A DNA stretch of 64,000 nt from Psychrobacter sp. P11F6 (GCF_001435295.1 NZ_CM003594.1:620001-684000); one strand, 5' to 3'. Positions 9,314-19,572 are shown, counted from the first letter of the stretch. Numbers and translations are program-made. The notes: generated by a model from the sequence alone, not told the origin.

Positions 9314-9985
9314 ATGCCTAGTATCTCAAAAACTAATGATCTTAACGCGACAGACATTCAAGATGAAAATTTTGATGATGCGCAACAGCGAGCCAAATTG
9401 TACGAGCTATTAAAACAGCGGGAGCAAAGCTGGTGGCAAGCTCGCCAGCAATTAATTAGCCATAAAGAACGAAAAATGTTTTGGTACGGTGAAAACAGCT
9501 TGATGATGTGGTTACTGTGGCAACTGGTCAGTTACGTGATCGTTGCGATGGTGCTGATGTTGCTTAGCAATCAGCTCGGTATTTTACTACCCTTATGGCA
9601 ATATATTGCCTTGTTTGTCGTACAGACAGTAATTTTTGTGGCCATGCTCGCGTCCAAAAGTCGAATGGCAGACAGCTTGCAACGTAAAATTGATAAAGAT
9701 GAGTTGATGCGCGAAGAGGCACTGAATGAGATGATTATCTTAGCAGAGGACAGCCTTTATCCCGATGTGCATGCCAAATCGCCTATTTCTCTAAGACAAA
9801 TCTATGAGTGTTTTGGCAGAGATTTTCATTTAGCAAGTTTGCATTGTTTGCTGCAAAAAGAGGTCAACGCTGGGCGCTTAATACTGACGCAAAAACAGAT
9901 TGAAGCAGAGATTCTGCCACCAGATCTTGCGGATGATGAGCTCAATGAGCACGCTAGCGAAATGATATATAAAAGCACCTTATAA
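9314..9985 (+). CDS. Hypothetical protein with two membrane helices
   Basis: A 223-aa protein with an acidic, Gln-rich N-terminal segment (about 1-55), two close hydrophobic helices (about 65-85 and 95-115) and a soluble C-terminal half that may form a small helical domain. The C-terminus is acidic. No family is recognised; it looks like a genus-restricted protein sitting between dapC and glnD. It is transcribed divergently from dapC and convergently with glnD, with its own terminator overlapping the stop codon. Confidence 0.75.
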   Translation: MPSISKTNDLNATDIQDENFDDAQQRAKLYELLKQREQSWWQARQQLISHKERKMFWYGENSLMMWLLWQLVSYVIVAMVLMLLSNQLGILLPLWQYIALFVVQTVIFVAMLASKSRMADSLQRKIDKDELMREEALNEMIILAEDSLYPDVHAKSPISLRQIYECFGRDFHLASLHCLLQKEVNAGRLILTQKQIEAEILPPDLADDELNEHASEMIYKSTL

Positions 9986-9998
9986 AAGGTGCTTTTGA
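9971..9998 (+). terminator. Intrinsic terminator overlapping the stop codon
   Basis: An 11-bp perfect stem, AAAAGCACCTT / AAGGTGCTTTT with an ATAA loop; the TAA stop of the upstream gene lies in the loop. The A/T ends of the stem could serve both this gene and glnD, which converges from the right. Confidence 0.85.
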
Positions 9999-10091
9999 TA
10001 TTAATGGGTTAAAAAATACAAAGCATGCCATCAATGAATGGATGATACACACTGAATATTTATCTTAGACTTATCTTGTAAGCCCATTTGT

Positions 10092-12854
10092 TCAATCACA
10101 TTTGCTGTAAGCAGCAGGCTGCTCTCTTTGCATACTGAGACTTGCCATCAAGGCGGATCGTAGCGCTTCAAGTCTAGCAGCAGATAGCGGTTCATCATTT
10201 TGATCGCTGATATAAAACATATCTTCTGCACGTTCGCCCAAAGTGGTGATACGCGCCGCATGTACCTCAATTTTCTCCTGCAAAAACACCTGTCCTACTC
10301 TTGCCAGTAGCCCCGGCTGATCAAGGGTTTCTAAGCTCATAATATGCTGATCAGAAGCCTCATTAAACTCAAAATTAATCACCGTGGTCACTTCAAAGTG
10401 TCTAAGCTGACGCGGTATACGCTTATTGGTAAGCTTCAATACTGTCGGGTCTTTAAAGGCATTGATTAAGCGCTGTTTGAGCTCTTGTTGACTGTCCTCA
10501 TCGACCAATAATGTGCCACTGGGATCAAGCAGTACATAGGAGTCCAAAGCAAAATCGCGGGTAGCAGTAATAATACGGGCGTCTAAAACATCCAAGTTCA
10601 TTTGATCGAATACAGCCATGGTGACTGCAAACAGGTTCGTCTGATCTTGGGTATAAACAAAGACCTGTACCGCATCAAGGGCCAACTCACGATGCTCACG
10701 CAGTACTACCAATGGCGGGCTATCTGCATTAGAAGCAAGACCAATCGGTGGATGGTTCAAAATGGCCTCGGTATGCCATAAGATGTCTTCAGGAATTTCT
10801 CTCAAGAAATATTCATCACCCAAATCATCCCATAGCCTCAAGACTTCATCGCGATTCATGTGTTGATTGTTGACGCTATCGAGCATCGCTAAGGCTTGGG
10901 TACGTGTGGCACTGATCATATCTTGGCGATTAGTAGGTGCATCGATATCAGCGCGCAAAATGCGCCGAGTTTGTGAGTATAACTGTTTCATTAATGTGGC
11001 ACGCCAGCTGTTCCACAACTGTGGATTGGTCGCATTCATATCCGCAACAGTGAGCACATATAAATGATTGAGGTGGGTGACGTTACCGACTAAATTGGCA
11101 AAAATAGTGACCACTTCTGGATCTGAGATGTCTTTTTTCTGAGCAGTCATTGACATCAATAAATGATAGCGAGTTAGCCAACCGACCAAATTGGCATCTG
11201 CCAGACTCATACCATGCGCCAAACAAAATTCAGTCGACTCGGTTTGTCCAAGCTCACTATGGTTGCCACCGCGACCTTTGGCAATATCATGGAACATGGC
11301 GGCCAGTACCAAGATTTCCTTGCGCTCGATACGCTGAAAGATAGAGCTGACCAGTGGAAAATCTTCATAAAACCGTGGGTCGGTGAAGCGATGTAAAATC
11401 CGAATCAAAAATAAGGTATGCGCATCAACCGTATAACGGTGAAATAAATCATATTGCATTAGACCGGTCACTTGGGCGAACGCAGGAATGTAGCTGCCTA
11501 AGACGCCATAGCGATTCATGGCACGCAGGCGATGAAACAGATAATTCTGCTCTTTTAAATTGGCTAAAAAGAGCGCTTGGTGAGCGGGGTTATCACGGTA
11601 GACTTGATCGATGCCACGCGCGGCGATTTTTAGCGCACGCAACGTATGAGTACGCACGTTTTTGATACCGTACTGACCCATCAGTAAAAACATCTCTAGG
11701 ATAGCATCAGGGTGCTGAGCAAAAACCCGATGATGCGCCATGGCGATTTGGTCACCAACTTGGTTAAAGCGCGCATTGATTGGCTGCTTTTTTGGACGCT
11801 CATCATCAGGTAACTGCGGCTCTATAATCGTCTCGTAGTAGTGATTGGTCAGCATCTCAGACAGCGTTGATATCTGCATGGCACAGCGATAATAGTCGCG
11901 CATAAAACGCTCGACGGCGGCATTTGGCTGATCGTCTGGCTGCGTCTCATAACCCATCAATTGGGCAATCTCACGCTGATAATCAAACAGCAGCTTGTTT
12001 TCGTTGCGACCAGTCAATACATGCAGATAATGACGTATTTGCCATAAATAACCTTCTGCAAAGTTCAGCTCATCGAACTCTTTTTCAGTCAAAAAGTTTT
12101 GTTGTACTAAGTCATACAGCTTACCCACTCGAAAATAGCGTTTGGTCACCCAGCCGATGATATGAATGTCGCGTAGACCACCAGGGGCGGTTTTTATATT
12201 GGGTTCAAGGTTGTACTCGGTGGCATTGTGCTGTAAGTATCGCGCTTTAGCTTCTGCGATTTTTACTTCAAAAAACTCACGCGGCGACCACTGTTTATTG
12301 ACAATTTGAACCGGCACATCCTGTAAAGCCTCATTACCGATTAATAGCCGAGCTTCTAGCTGGGCACTGGCAATGGTGTGATCAAGGGACGCCTCTAAAG
12401 CGTCATTAACACTACGTACCGAGAGAGCAGGCTCTAATCCGATATCCCACAATAGCGCCACCAACCGATCTATTTTCCCACTGGCATCAGCGCCAATCTC
12501 ATCAGGGGAGAGCAATAAAATGTCGATGTCTGAATAAAGCGACAGCTCGCCGCGACCATAACCGCCTGTGGCAAATAAAGCCAAATCTGTCTTATCCAGC
12601 TCAAACCAGTTAAACAAGGCAATCAGCAATTCGTCAATCGCACCAGAGCGTGCCGCCACCAATTGACGAATATTGACACCGCGTTCAAGTGCACGGTTCA
12701 TATCCTGATTAATTTGAGTCAACCAGTGAGGAATACCCAGTAGCGACTTTTCAGTGACAGGGGTGTCCGCTAGCAGTGACGCGTTTGTCGCTATATCCTT
12801 TGATAATAGAGGTAAAGGTGTCAGATCGATAGAAGCGACATCACAAGTAAACAT
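10092..12854 (-). CDS. glnD: [Protein-PII] uridylyltransferase/uridylyl-removing enzyme GlnD
   Basis: Bifunctional nitrogen sensor: it uridylylates PII (GlnB/GlnK) when glutamine is low and removes the UMP when glutamine is high. Domains in order over 920 aa: the nucleotidyltransferase with GGYGRGELSLYSDIDIL (about 97-114), the GlnD helical linker, an HD hydrolase domain with AAMFHDIAKGRGGNHSELG, and two C-terminal ACT domains that sense glutamine. Length and order match the family. The ATG at 12854 was chosen; 27 more residues upstream to 12935 are open but do not resemble GlnD. map lies upstream on the same strand but has its own terminator. Confidence 0.96.
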   Translation of the reverse strand: MFTCDVASIDLTPLPLLSKDIATNASLLADTPVTEKSLLGIPHWLTQINQDMNRALERGVNIRQLVAARSGAIDELLIALFNWFELDKTDLALFATGGYGRGELSLYSDIDILLLSPDEIGADASGKIDRLVALLWDIGLEPALSVRSVNDALEASLDHTIASAQLEARLLIGNEALQDVPVQIVNKQWSPREFFEVKIAEAKARYLQHNATEYNLEPNIKTAPGGLRDIHIIGWVTKRYFRVGKLYDLVQQNFLTEKEFDELNFAEGYLWQIRHYLHVLTGRNENKLLFDYQREIAQLMGYETQPDDQPNAAVERFMRDYYRCAMQISTLSEMLTNHYYETIIEPQLPDDERPKKQPINARFNQVGDQIAMAHHRVFAQHPDAILEMFLLMGQYGIKNVRTHTLRALKIAARGIDQVYRDNPAHQALFLANLKEQNYLFHRLRAMNRYGVLGSYIPAFAQVTGLMQYDLFHRYTVDAHTLFLIRILHRFTDPRFYEDFPLVSSIFQRIERKEILVLAAMFHDIAKGRGGNHSELGQTESTEFCLAHGMSLADANLVGWLTRYHLLMSMTAQKKDISDPEVVTIFANLVGNVTHLNHLYVLTVADMNATNPQLWNSWRATLMKQLYSQTRRILRADIDAPTNRQDMISATRTQALAMLDSVNNQHMNRDEVLRLWDDLGDEYFLREIPEDILWHTEAILNHPPIGLASNADSPPLVVLREHRELALDAVQVFVYTQDQTNLFAVTMAVFDQMNLDVLDARIITATRDFALDSYVLLDPSGTLLVDEDSQQELKQRLINAFKDPTVLKLTNKRIPRQLRHFEVTTVINFEFNEASDQHIMSLETLDQPGLLARVGQVFLQEKIEVHAARITTLGERAEDMFYISDQNDEPLSAARLEALRSALMASLSMQREQPAAYSKCD

Positions 12855-13035
12855 GAGTGTTATCCCGTTAAGAGTTTTAAAATAAAACGTTTCAGCTGAA
12901 AAGCGTAGAATCACCAGTGTGCTGGTAGCTGACAAAATTCACAAATAGAAGTTACCAATATAAGTTATTAAGTCATCAGAGTATAAAGATAAAAAGCGGG
13001 TGAGCACAATACTCAATATGACCTAATTATTGGCC

Positions 13036-13067
13036 AAAAAAAAGACCGCCTAGGCGATCTTTTTTGA
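13036..13067 (-). terminator. Intrinsic terminator of map
   Basis: A 13-bp stem, AAAAAGACCGCC with GGCGATCTTTTT (one G-U), is separated by TA, and its flanking A/T runs give a poly-U tail in either direction. It lies immediately after the map stop codon on the minus strand. Confidence 0.85.
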
Positions 13068-13069
13068 TA

Positions 13070-13864
13070 TTACTGGGTCAAAAAACTCAAATCTTCTTCA
13101 GGGCGAGTGGTAAACACCTCACAGCCATTATCGGTCACGACCATCGTATGCTCCCACTGTGCTGACAGCTTACGGTCTTTAGTAATCGCCGTCCATTCAT
13201 CAGGCAAAATCTTGGTTTGCCATGTACCTTGGTTAATCATCGGCTCGATGGTAAAGGTCATGCCTGTTTTTAGCTCAAAGCCTGTACCTTTTTTGCCATA
13301 GTGCATGACTTGCGGCTCATGGTGAAACTCATTACTAATGCCGTGACCACAGAACTCGCGAACGATACTAAAACGCTCAGGCTCGACCACTGCTTGGATA
13401 GCAGCGCCGACATCACCTAGACGCGCACCATTTTTGACGACACTCATACCAGCATAAAGAGCGTCTTGTGCCACTTTGCAGATACGCTGTGCCATGATAG
13501 AGCCGTTACCAACGATCCACATTTTTGAGGTATCGCCATAGTAGCCATCTTTTATCACAGTCACATCGATATTAATGATATCGCCATCTTTGAGTAGCTT
13601 GTTTTCGGCTGGAATACCATGACAAACCACATGGTTAATCGAGGTACAAATTGATTTTGGGAAGCCATTATAGTTAAGCGGTGCAGGAATAGCCTGTTGC
13701 ACATTAACGATATAGTCATGGGCGATTTGGTTAAGTGCCTCGGTACTGATGCCAACTCGAACGTGCTCATCGAGCATGACAAGGACATCACTGGCAAGTT
13801 TACCGGCCACGCGCATTTTTTCTATGGCTTCTGGGGACTGGATAAGGGATTTTTTAGTCATCAT
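13070..13864 (-). CDS. map: Type I methionine aminopeptidase
   Basis: Removes the initiator methionine from nascent proteins; M24 'pita-bread' metalloprotease. The 264-aa length is normal. The five metal ligands sit in recognisable blocks: GDIINIDVTVIKDGYYGDTSKMW (two Asp), FCGHGISNEFHHEP (His), MTFTIEPMI (Glu) and the terminal AQWEHTMVVTDNG (Glu). The substrate histidine is in INHVVCHG. Two consecutive ATGs (13864 and 13861) are possible starts and neither has a strong ribosome site. Confidence 0.97.
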   Translation of the reverse strand: MMTKKSLIQSPEAIEKMRVAGKLASDVLVMLDEHVRVGISTEALNQIAHDYIVNVQQAIPAPLNYNGFPKSICTSINHVVCHGIPAENKLLKDGDIINIDVTVIKDGYYGDTSKMWIVGNGSIMAQRICKVAQDALYAGMSVVKNGARLGDVGAAIQAVVEPERFSIVREFCGHGISNEFHHEPQVMHYGKKGTGFELKTGMTFTIEPMINQGTWQTKILPDEWTAITKDRKLSAQWEHTMVVTDNGCEVFTTRPEEDLSFLTQ

Positions 13865-14159
13865 TATATTACTTATAGTTATGGAATTAATGGCTTGAAT
13901 TATAACATAAATGAAGACGCCGCTGTTTTACGTTAAGTGATAGTGAACCTATCATTATTATTGATAATAATTGCTTTACAGCGAAGTAGGGGCAGTTGTG
14001 ACCCTCTAGTCACGATAATATATTCATATTTTGACAATTTAGTTGAATGTTACAGAAGATATAAGTAATGTAATTTTGCATGCTAAAGGAATTAGCAGCA
14101 ATCTTTGCCGATATTATCAGGTAAAGATAATCAAAATTAATGATAACAAGGACGTTATT

Positions 14160-15236
14160 ATGACGCTAAAATTTTCTCTAGCTTCGGCTTTCACGCCCAG
14201 CGCATTTCTCCCCTCACTTGGTGTTATCGGTGCCGGTGTACTTTTAATGGCTTTACAAACCACCTCAGCTCAAGCTGCTGGTCAATACTATAATTGTGCC
14301 AATTCAACCGGATGTAAGCTGGTCAGCAACAAATACTGGACGTCAAATCATACTGATACAAAATACCCAATTGTTATGGCACATGGTCTTGGCGGCTTCA
14401 CTAACTTGTTTGGGATTATCGACTACTTCAATGGCATTCCTCAAGAGTTGATGAAAGGCGGCTCAGAGGTATACACCACCAAAACGTCAGCCGTCAATAA
14501 CAGTGAGATTCGCGGAGAGCAACTGCTACAACAAGTCAAAACCATCACTGCCATTTCAGGTGAGGCTAAAGTCAATTTATTTGGACACAGTCAAGGCGGT
14601 ATAGATATCCGCTATGTTGCTGGCGTCGCGCCAAAATATGTCGCATCAGTTACGGCAGTCTCAAGCCCAGAACAAGGGTCAAAAACGGCAGATTTTGTCA
14701 AAAACACCCTTGAGCCAAACAACACCACAGGTAATCCATCCAATGTCACAACACAGCTAGTCTCAGGCGTGTTCAATTTGATTGGTGGCTTTACAGACGT
14801 TGGTTCAGGTATCAGTTTTAAAGAGATACAAGAGCAAGATGGCTGGCAAGCGCTCGTAGCTCTATCAACCGATGGTGCGGCTAAGTTCAATGCCAAATTT
14901 CCTGCGGCAATGCCAAAAAACTATTGTGGTCAGCCGACCAGTACTGCTATCAATGGTATCAAATACTATTCGTTCAGCGGGGTTGGGCAAATAACAAGCG
15001 CACTTGATCCTAGTGATTATTTATTGGCAGCAACGAGCGTGCCGTTTGCAGGCGAGTCTAATGATGGGTTGGTGTCTGCTTGCTCAAGTCGTCTTGGTTA
15101 TGTGATTCGGGATAATTATAGAATGAATCATTTGGATTCAGCCGATCAAGTATTGGGTCTGACGGCATGGGGCGATTCTGAGCCAAAATCTATCTATCGT
15201 ACTCAGGTCAATCGTCTTAAAAACGCTAACCTTTAA
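14160..15236 (+). CDS. Secreted triacylglycerol lipase, family I (foldase-dependent)
   Basis: A 358-aa exported lipase that hydrolyses triglycerides outside the cell. A Sec signal peptide occupies about residues 1-39, ending SAQAA. Next comes the oxyanion loop IVMAHGLGGF, then the nucleophile elbow GHSQGG with Ser144, the catalytic Asp302 in ESNDGLVSACS and His324 in MNHLDS. Cys256 and Cys308 are placed for the conserved disulfide of family I.1/I.2. The ATG at 14160 has AAGGA nine bases upstream; a 39-codon upstream extension lacks signal-peptide character. The foldase gene follows after 59 bp, so the pair is probably cotranscribed. Psychrobacter lipases of this type are known cold-active enzymes. 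Confidence 0.95.
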   Translation: MTLKFSLASAFTPSAFLPSLGVIGAGVLLMALQTTSAQAAGQYYNCANSTGCKLVSNKYWTSNHTDTKYPIVMAHGLGGFTNLFGIIDYFNGIPQELMKGGSEVYTTKTSAVNNSEIRGEQLLQQVKTITAISGEAKVNLFGHSQGGIDIRYVAGVAPKYVASVTAVSSPEQGSKTADFVKNTLEPNNTTGNPSNVTTQLVSGVFNLIGGFTDVGSGISFKEIQEQDGWQALVALSTDGAAKFNAKFPAAMPKNYCGQPTSTAINGIKYYSFSGVGQITSALDPSDYLLAATSVPFAGESNDGLVSACSSRLGYVIRDNYRMNHLDSADQVLGLTAWGDSEPKSIYRTQVNRLKNANL

Positions 15237-15295
15237 TAACATACGCTTTTAAAAACATAAGCCTTTAAGCTGACTTATAAAAAGAACCCTCATCT

Positions 15296-16408
15296 ATGTC
15301 GAATAATCGCCGCCCAGCCTATCTACCAATAGTTATAATCGCCTTGGTTAGCATAGCCATAACGGCGGCGGTGATTATGTGGTTCAAACCTGATAATACA
15401 CGTATGGCTACAGAGCAACCAGTATCCAGTGCCCTCACTAATGAGGCTAATGCTAGCCTATCAAATGCGCTGGATAATGGCCAAGTAGTGCAAACAACTG
15501 CCGCCCAAAACCAGTCTCTATTTGTCACTGGATTGGAGCGTTTGCCGCGCTCATTACAAGGCACGCAAATTGACGGCGAAATCATCATTGATGAAAATAA
15601 GCAGTTGGTCGTCACTGAAGGTCTGCGGCGTTTATTCGATTATTTTTTGTCGGCGCTGGGTGAAGAAGATGAAGCGGTTATTTATGCCCGTGTTGAAAGC
15701 TATATTCGTCACCACACGCCAGAGCCAGCCGCTAGTCAAGCGGTCGCTATATTTGACCAATATATTACCTATCTTAAAGCCATTTCTGAAATAGAACAAC
15801 GTTACGGTAATCTGCAATTACAAGCGGCAAAAAGCGGTGAGCTGGATCTAAATGTCGTCGCGCAGCAAAAGCAAGATGTAGTCAAGTTGCGTCAGCAGTA
15901 TTTTACTAAAGAAACCATTACCGCCTTCTTTGGTGCAGAAGAGGAGTATGATGATTATAGTATGGAGATGGTCAGAATTAACCAAAACCAGCAGCTAACG
16001 GATGTGCAAAAAGAGGCAACACGGCAGAACTACATTAGCCGTATGCCAGATAATGCGCTCAAAGCCGGTATCATCCAGCAAGCCAATCTGAACGAGCTGA
16101 TGAATCGCACAAAACAGATGCAAGCAAAAGGGGCAACGGCTCAGGAACTGTATAACATGCGTCGTGATCTGGTAGGTGCTCCAGCCGCCGCACGCCTCGC
16201 GCAAGTTGATGCAGAAGATGCTAACTTTGCTCAACGTTTCGACCAATATCAAGCCCAAAAACAGCGCTTATTGAGTCAAAGTGCAGATAAAACGCAAGCA
16301 CAAACCCAAATCAATCAAATCGAACAGCAGCTATTTAGTGAGGCTGAACGCAAGCGTTTGGTAGGCTATGCTGCTTTGCAAAAACAGAACAGCGCCAATC
16401 TAAAGTAA
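15296..16408 (+). CDS. Lipase-specific foldase (steric chaperone, Lif)
   Basis: Periplasmic, inner-membrane-anchored chaperone that folds the neighbouring lipase before type II secretion. It has an uncleaved N-terminal anchor at about residues 10-29, a Ser/Thr/Asn-rich linker, the SLQGTQIDG block at 86-94, and the foldase signature RRLFDYFLSA at 111-120, matching the RxxFDY(F/C)L(S/T)A consensus. The rest is long helices, including the expected Gln-rich, charged arms that wrap the lipase. The 370-aa length is normal. It is placed directly behind the lipase, as is usual. Confidence 0.95.
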   Translation: MSNNRRPAYLPIVIIALVSIAITAAVIMWFKPDNTRMATEQPVSSALTNEANASLSNALDNGQVVQTTAAQNQSLFVTGLERLPRSLQGTQIDGEIIIDENKQLVVTEGLRRLFDYFLSALGEEDEAVIYARVESYIRHHTPEPAASQAVAIFDQYITYLKAISEIEQRYGNLQLQAAKSGELDLNVVAQQKQDVVKLRQQYFTKETITAFFGAEEEYDDYSMEMVRINQNQQLTDVQKEATRQNYISRMPDNALKAGIIQQANLNELMNRTKQMQAKGATAQELYNMRRDLVGAPAAARLAQVDAEDANFAQRFDQYQAQKQRLLSQSADKTQAQTQINQIEQQLFSEAERKRLVGYAALQKQNSANLK

Positions 16409-16720
16409 TACCTAGCATAAATGAGTAAAACGGTAATTTTAACGAGAAACTGTCGGTTTTCAGGGTATATTCAAGAAGTTATAGAAAAAGTGTTAGCAGT
16501 TAATGTAACGTCTAACAATAGAGGTTAGCAAAAAGACTATAGAGCGCAACAAATAACAGGGTAATCATACACTCAATCTATAATGACAGTTAAGCTCCAG
16601 TTGTGCATAATGACCGCATTATTGAGAGTAATGAATAAAACAGTAAATTAATCATAATAAAAACGAATGTTTAGGATAAGAGCTATTTTTTATTCTAAAA
16701 AAACCACTATAGGAGCTTAT
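16409..16720. other. Intergenic region between foldase and META lipoprotein genes
   Basis: A 312-bp AT-rich gap. No open frame of interest, tRNA-like fold or strong terminator is visible after the foldase gene. It presumably carries the promoter of the META-domain lipoprotein, whose ribosome site (AGGAG) is at the right end. Confidence 0.4.
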
Positions 16721-17215
16721 ATGAAAAACATGACTAAAATGATGATGGCAGCGACACTTGCGGTAGGTACAGGTACGTTGGCTGCTGGTTGCCAAACCAC
16801 CCCCAGCGTAACAGCGCCAGTGACTCAACCAATTACTTCTAATACGCTACAAGCATATGACTGGCAGCTAGTTGACGCCAAACGCAGCAATGGCGATAAG
16901 GTTAGTCAATTGTTCTTTGATCCAGCGAAGCCGTTGACGCTAAAGTTCTTCAAAGACAGCGGCAGTGACCGTGTGACCTTTATGAACACCTGTAATAACA
17001 TGGGCGCTGACTACAAGGTTGTGAATGGCAATGTCGTATTAGGCAACGTTTTATCTACTATGATGGCATGCCCTGAGCCACAAGCAAGTTTTGATACTGC
17101 GACTTTAGCGACCGTACAAGGTAAATATAGCATCAGTAAAAATGCCAATAACACGCCTATCTTGACCATTACCAATAGCAATCAAGTTGCCCATTTCAAA
17201 GCCGTTTCTAAATAA
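16721..17215 (+). CDS. META (HslJ-like) domain lipoprotein
   Basis: A 164-aa outer- or inner-membrane lipoprotein. The lipobox LAAGC places the acylated cysteine at residue 24 after a hydrophobic leader. The mature part has the META/DUF306 pattern: YDWQLVDA near the start, then FMNTCNNMGADYKV and LSTMMACPEP, whose two cysteines are typical of HslJ proteins. HslJ in E. coli is heat-inducible and tied to novobiocin resistance; the biochemical role is unknown. The ATG at 16721 follows AGGAGCTTAT, a strong ribosome site. Confidence 0.88.
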   Translation: MKNMTKMMMAATLAVGTGTLAAGCQTTPSVTAPVTQPITSNTLQAYDWQLVDAKRSNGDKVSQLFFDPAKPLTLKFFKDSGSDRVTFMNTCNNMGADYKVVNGNVVLGNVLSTMMACPEPQASFDTATLATVQGKYSISKNANNTPILTITNSNQVAHFKAVSK

Positions 17216-17291
17216 TTCAATCATTACAGATGGTTTTTAAATAGTATTCGCTAAAAGCTTTTTTTTATAAAAGTCAGATTTAGTTTTAAAA

Positions 17292-17322
17292 ACGCCTCAC
17301 TATCTAGTGGGGTATTTTTTTG
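17292..17322 (+). terminator. Intrinsic terminator of the META lipoprotein gene
   Basis: An eight-bp stem, CCTCACTA with TAGTGGGG (one G-U), is followed by TATTTTTTT. It lies 80 bp after the stop codon. Confidence 0.8.
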
Positions 17323-17469
17323 TCCAAAATTTGGCATGGTTTACGCTACACTGTCATTTGCTATTAAGTAAAGTCTTTAGGCTAGGATATTTTAATGCAC
17401 TCAATCTTTTAGCCTTGATTGTCAAGATTCTCAGTACGCAATAATCAATACTTTATTGGACGTTATTTT

Positions 17470-18474
17470 ATGTCAAAAATGCTTGTATCAAAATCATCCG
17501 TCAATATACGAACGATAAGTAATATCACCGCACTAACGACTTTTATTCTGTTGACGGGTTGTCAGACCTTGCCTAGTACGATGTCTAAAACGATGCAAGC
17601 GCCTGCTAATAATATGAGTGCGAGCAATCCACTAACGGCGCGGATGTCAGCGATAGATCGGCATGGGCGCATTGCCTATGTCGAGGAGCAAGGAGTCGGA
17701 GCTGCAAAGATGTCGACGCTTTATAGCATTCGTCCTGATGGTAGTGATCGTCAGTTAATCGATCAGCTTAATGGTTATATTTATGCGCCAGCGTGGTCAG
17801 CTGATGGGCAACTGCTGGCATATAGTAAACAAGCGCCGCGCCAGCATCCTAAGATTTATATCTATGATCGCAAAAGCAACATCCGTAACCTTGCGGTAAA
17901 TACTGAAGGCAGCAATATGTCAGCGTCGTTCTCACCTAATGGTCAAAAACTCCTCTATAGCTCAACGGTCGGCGGCAATGCTGATATCTATGAGATGCGT
18001 CTGAGCGACGGTAAGACCACACAGCTCACTACGTTACCGAGCACGGAAGTGCAGCCAAGCTACGCCAGTGATGGGCAAAGTTTTGTCTATACCAGTGATA
18101 AAGTCCGCGCTGGACGCCCACGTATCTATCGCTATAAATTCGAGACTGCTAGTGCCACGCCTGTGCTAACAAGTGGCTATGTCGCCAGTCCGCAACTGAG
18201 CTTGGACGGTCAGCGCATGGCCTATCTCAATGGTCGTAAGGCTGCGGTGATGACGCTGGCTACAGGGCAAGTTATCAATCTAGCAGAGACTGGACTTGAT
18301 GAACCAGCGCGTCTGTCACCATCTGCACAGTATGCTGTCTATCCGACAAAGCTTTCACAAGTGGGCGGTCAAAATGGTGGAAGTTTGGTCATTCACTCAT
18401 TATCTGGTAATACAAGTTATGCCATTGGCAGTAAGGTGGGCGGAGTTGTACGCTCGCCGATATGGGGACGCTAA
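17470..18474 (+). CDS. TolB-like beta-propeller lipoprotein
   Basis: A 334-aa lipoprotein with lipobox LLTGC (Cys31). The mature part consists of WD40-like/PD40 repeats of the TolB C-terminal type: SIRPDGSDRQLI, YAPAWSADGQLLAYSK, SASFSPNGQKLLYSS, QPSYASDGQSFVYTS and SPQLSLDGQRMAYL. This gives roughly five or six blades. It lacks the TolB N-terminal domain, and no pal or tolA gene is nearby, so it is a TolB paralogue of unknown partner. The start at 17470 is chosen for the leader; an upstream GTG/ATG frame to 17419 is open but not signal-like. Confidence 0.82.
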   Translation: MSKMLVSKSSVNIRTISNITALTTFILLTGCQTLPSTMSKTMQAPANNMSASNPLTARMSAIDRHGRIAYVEEQGVGAAKMSTLYSIRPDGSDRQLIDQLNGYIYAPAWSADGQLLAYSKQAPRQHPKIYIYDRKSNIRNLAVNTEGSNMSASFSPNGQKLLYSSTVGGNADIYEMRLSDGKTTQLTTLPSTEVQPSYASDGQSFVYTSDKVRAGRPRIYRYKFETASATPVLTSGYVASPQLSLDGQRMAYLNGRKAAVMTLATGQVINLAETGLDEPARLSPSAQYAVYPTKLSQVGGQNGGSLVIHSLSGNTSYAIGSKVGGVVRSPIWGR

Positions 18475-18656
18475 AGGTAAAACCTATGTATTATGTAATG
18501 GAATGTATATATAATCCTTGATAAAGCAACATAAGTTGATTTAAAAAATGTAAACTTGGCAGCATTAATTCGAGTGAGCATCATCCACATAATACCAATT
18601 TGTATAACCAATTCATTGAGCTAATAGATTGGGTGAGCAAAAGGAGAATACGCACA

Positions 18657-19322
18657 ATGCAAGAAGCTTTTTTAGTCTTTATCACTAAAATCAGTTTATA
18701 TCCCACGATTATTTTTACGGGGCTTGTGATGTTCGTCACTTTATATTGGGTTGTGTCTTTACTCGGCATGGCAGATATGGATAGCGTGGACCTTGGTGAG
18801 TCAGGCGGTGATGCTGATGTCTCTACCTTATCATCGACTGGTTTTTTTACCGGTCTCATGCTCAAATTTGGTCTTTACGGTGTCCCTTTAATCATCATAC
18901 TAAGCTTAATTAGCTTGATCGGTTGGTTGCTCAGCTATTTATATACCAGCTTTTTACACCAATATTTCGATACTGGCGTTCTGTATTATTTATTCGGTAC
19001 AGGGGCGCTCATTTTCGTATTGGTCGTCTCTATGTGGTTGACAGGTATTATTATTTCGCCGATTCGCAAAAATATCGCCAAAATTCCCAAACGTAATTCG
19101 TCTAATAATGTGGGTAAGATCGCTGTTGTGCGTACGCTTAGTGTCACAGATAAGCATGGCGAAGCAGAGCTAAATGATGGCGGCGCAGGATTGATACTCA
19201 AAATTCGTTCAGACACCAATGATGGTTTGCTAAAACAAGGTGATAGAGTGATGTTGATAGAGTATTTAGACGAAGCCAATACCTACCGAGTTGCTGTCGT
19301 CGAAGATAAAAAAATATTGTAA
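18657..19322 (+). CDS. yqiJ: YqiJ-like inner-membrane protein with OB-fold domain
   Basis: A 221-aa protein with hydrophobic helices at about residues 15-38, 65-95 and 110-138 and a C-terminal NfeD/OB-fold-like domain starting GKIAVVRTLSVTDKHGEAEL and containing KQGDRVMLIEY. It matches YqiJ in size, topology and position, just upstream of a YqiK-type flotillin. These pairs are thought to form membrane microdomain assemblies. AAGGAG lies eight bases before the ATG at 18657. A longer TTG-initiated frame to 18600 is less likely. Confidence 0.85.
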   Translation: MQEAFLVFITKISLYPTIIFTGLVMFVTLYWVVSLLGMADMDSVDLGESGGDADVSTLSSTGFFTGLMLKFGLYGVPLIIILSLISLIGWLLSYLYTSFLHQYFDTGVLYYLFGTGALIFVLVVSMWLTGIIISPIRKNIAKIPKRNSSNNVGKIAVVRTLSVTDKHGEAELNDGGAGLILKIRSDTNDGLLKQGDRVMLIEYLDEANTYRVAVVEDKKIL

Positions 19323-19572
19323 AAGTATGAATAGAGCTAATTGTTTTAGAAGTAATTGATTGTCAGAAATAGCAAGTTTTTAGAAATAGTACGAATCGTT
19401 TTAAATTTGATTATAGTCGGTTCAAGGTAATTCAGATATATCGAAGGCGAATGACAGGGCTATAAAGCACACTTGCTATAAACAGTGCCATAAATAGTGG
19501 ATTTAGTAGGCCTGATAGCGTATCTGATTTATATTGAATGGATTATGGAATGTTTTAATTAAAGGAATGGAT

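Noticed and set aside
14031..14065. Promoter of the lipase gene (TTGACA at 14031)
   Set aside because: The nearest acceptable -10 hexamer is not at a 16-18 base spacing, so the site was not called.
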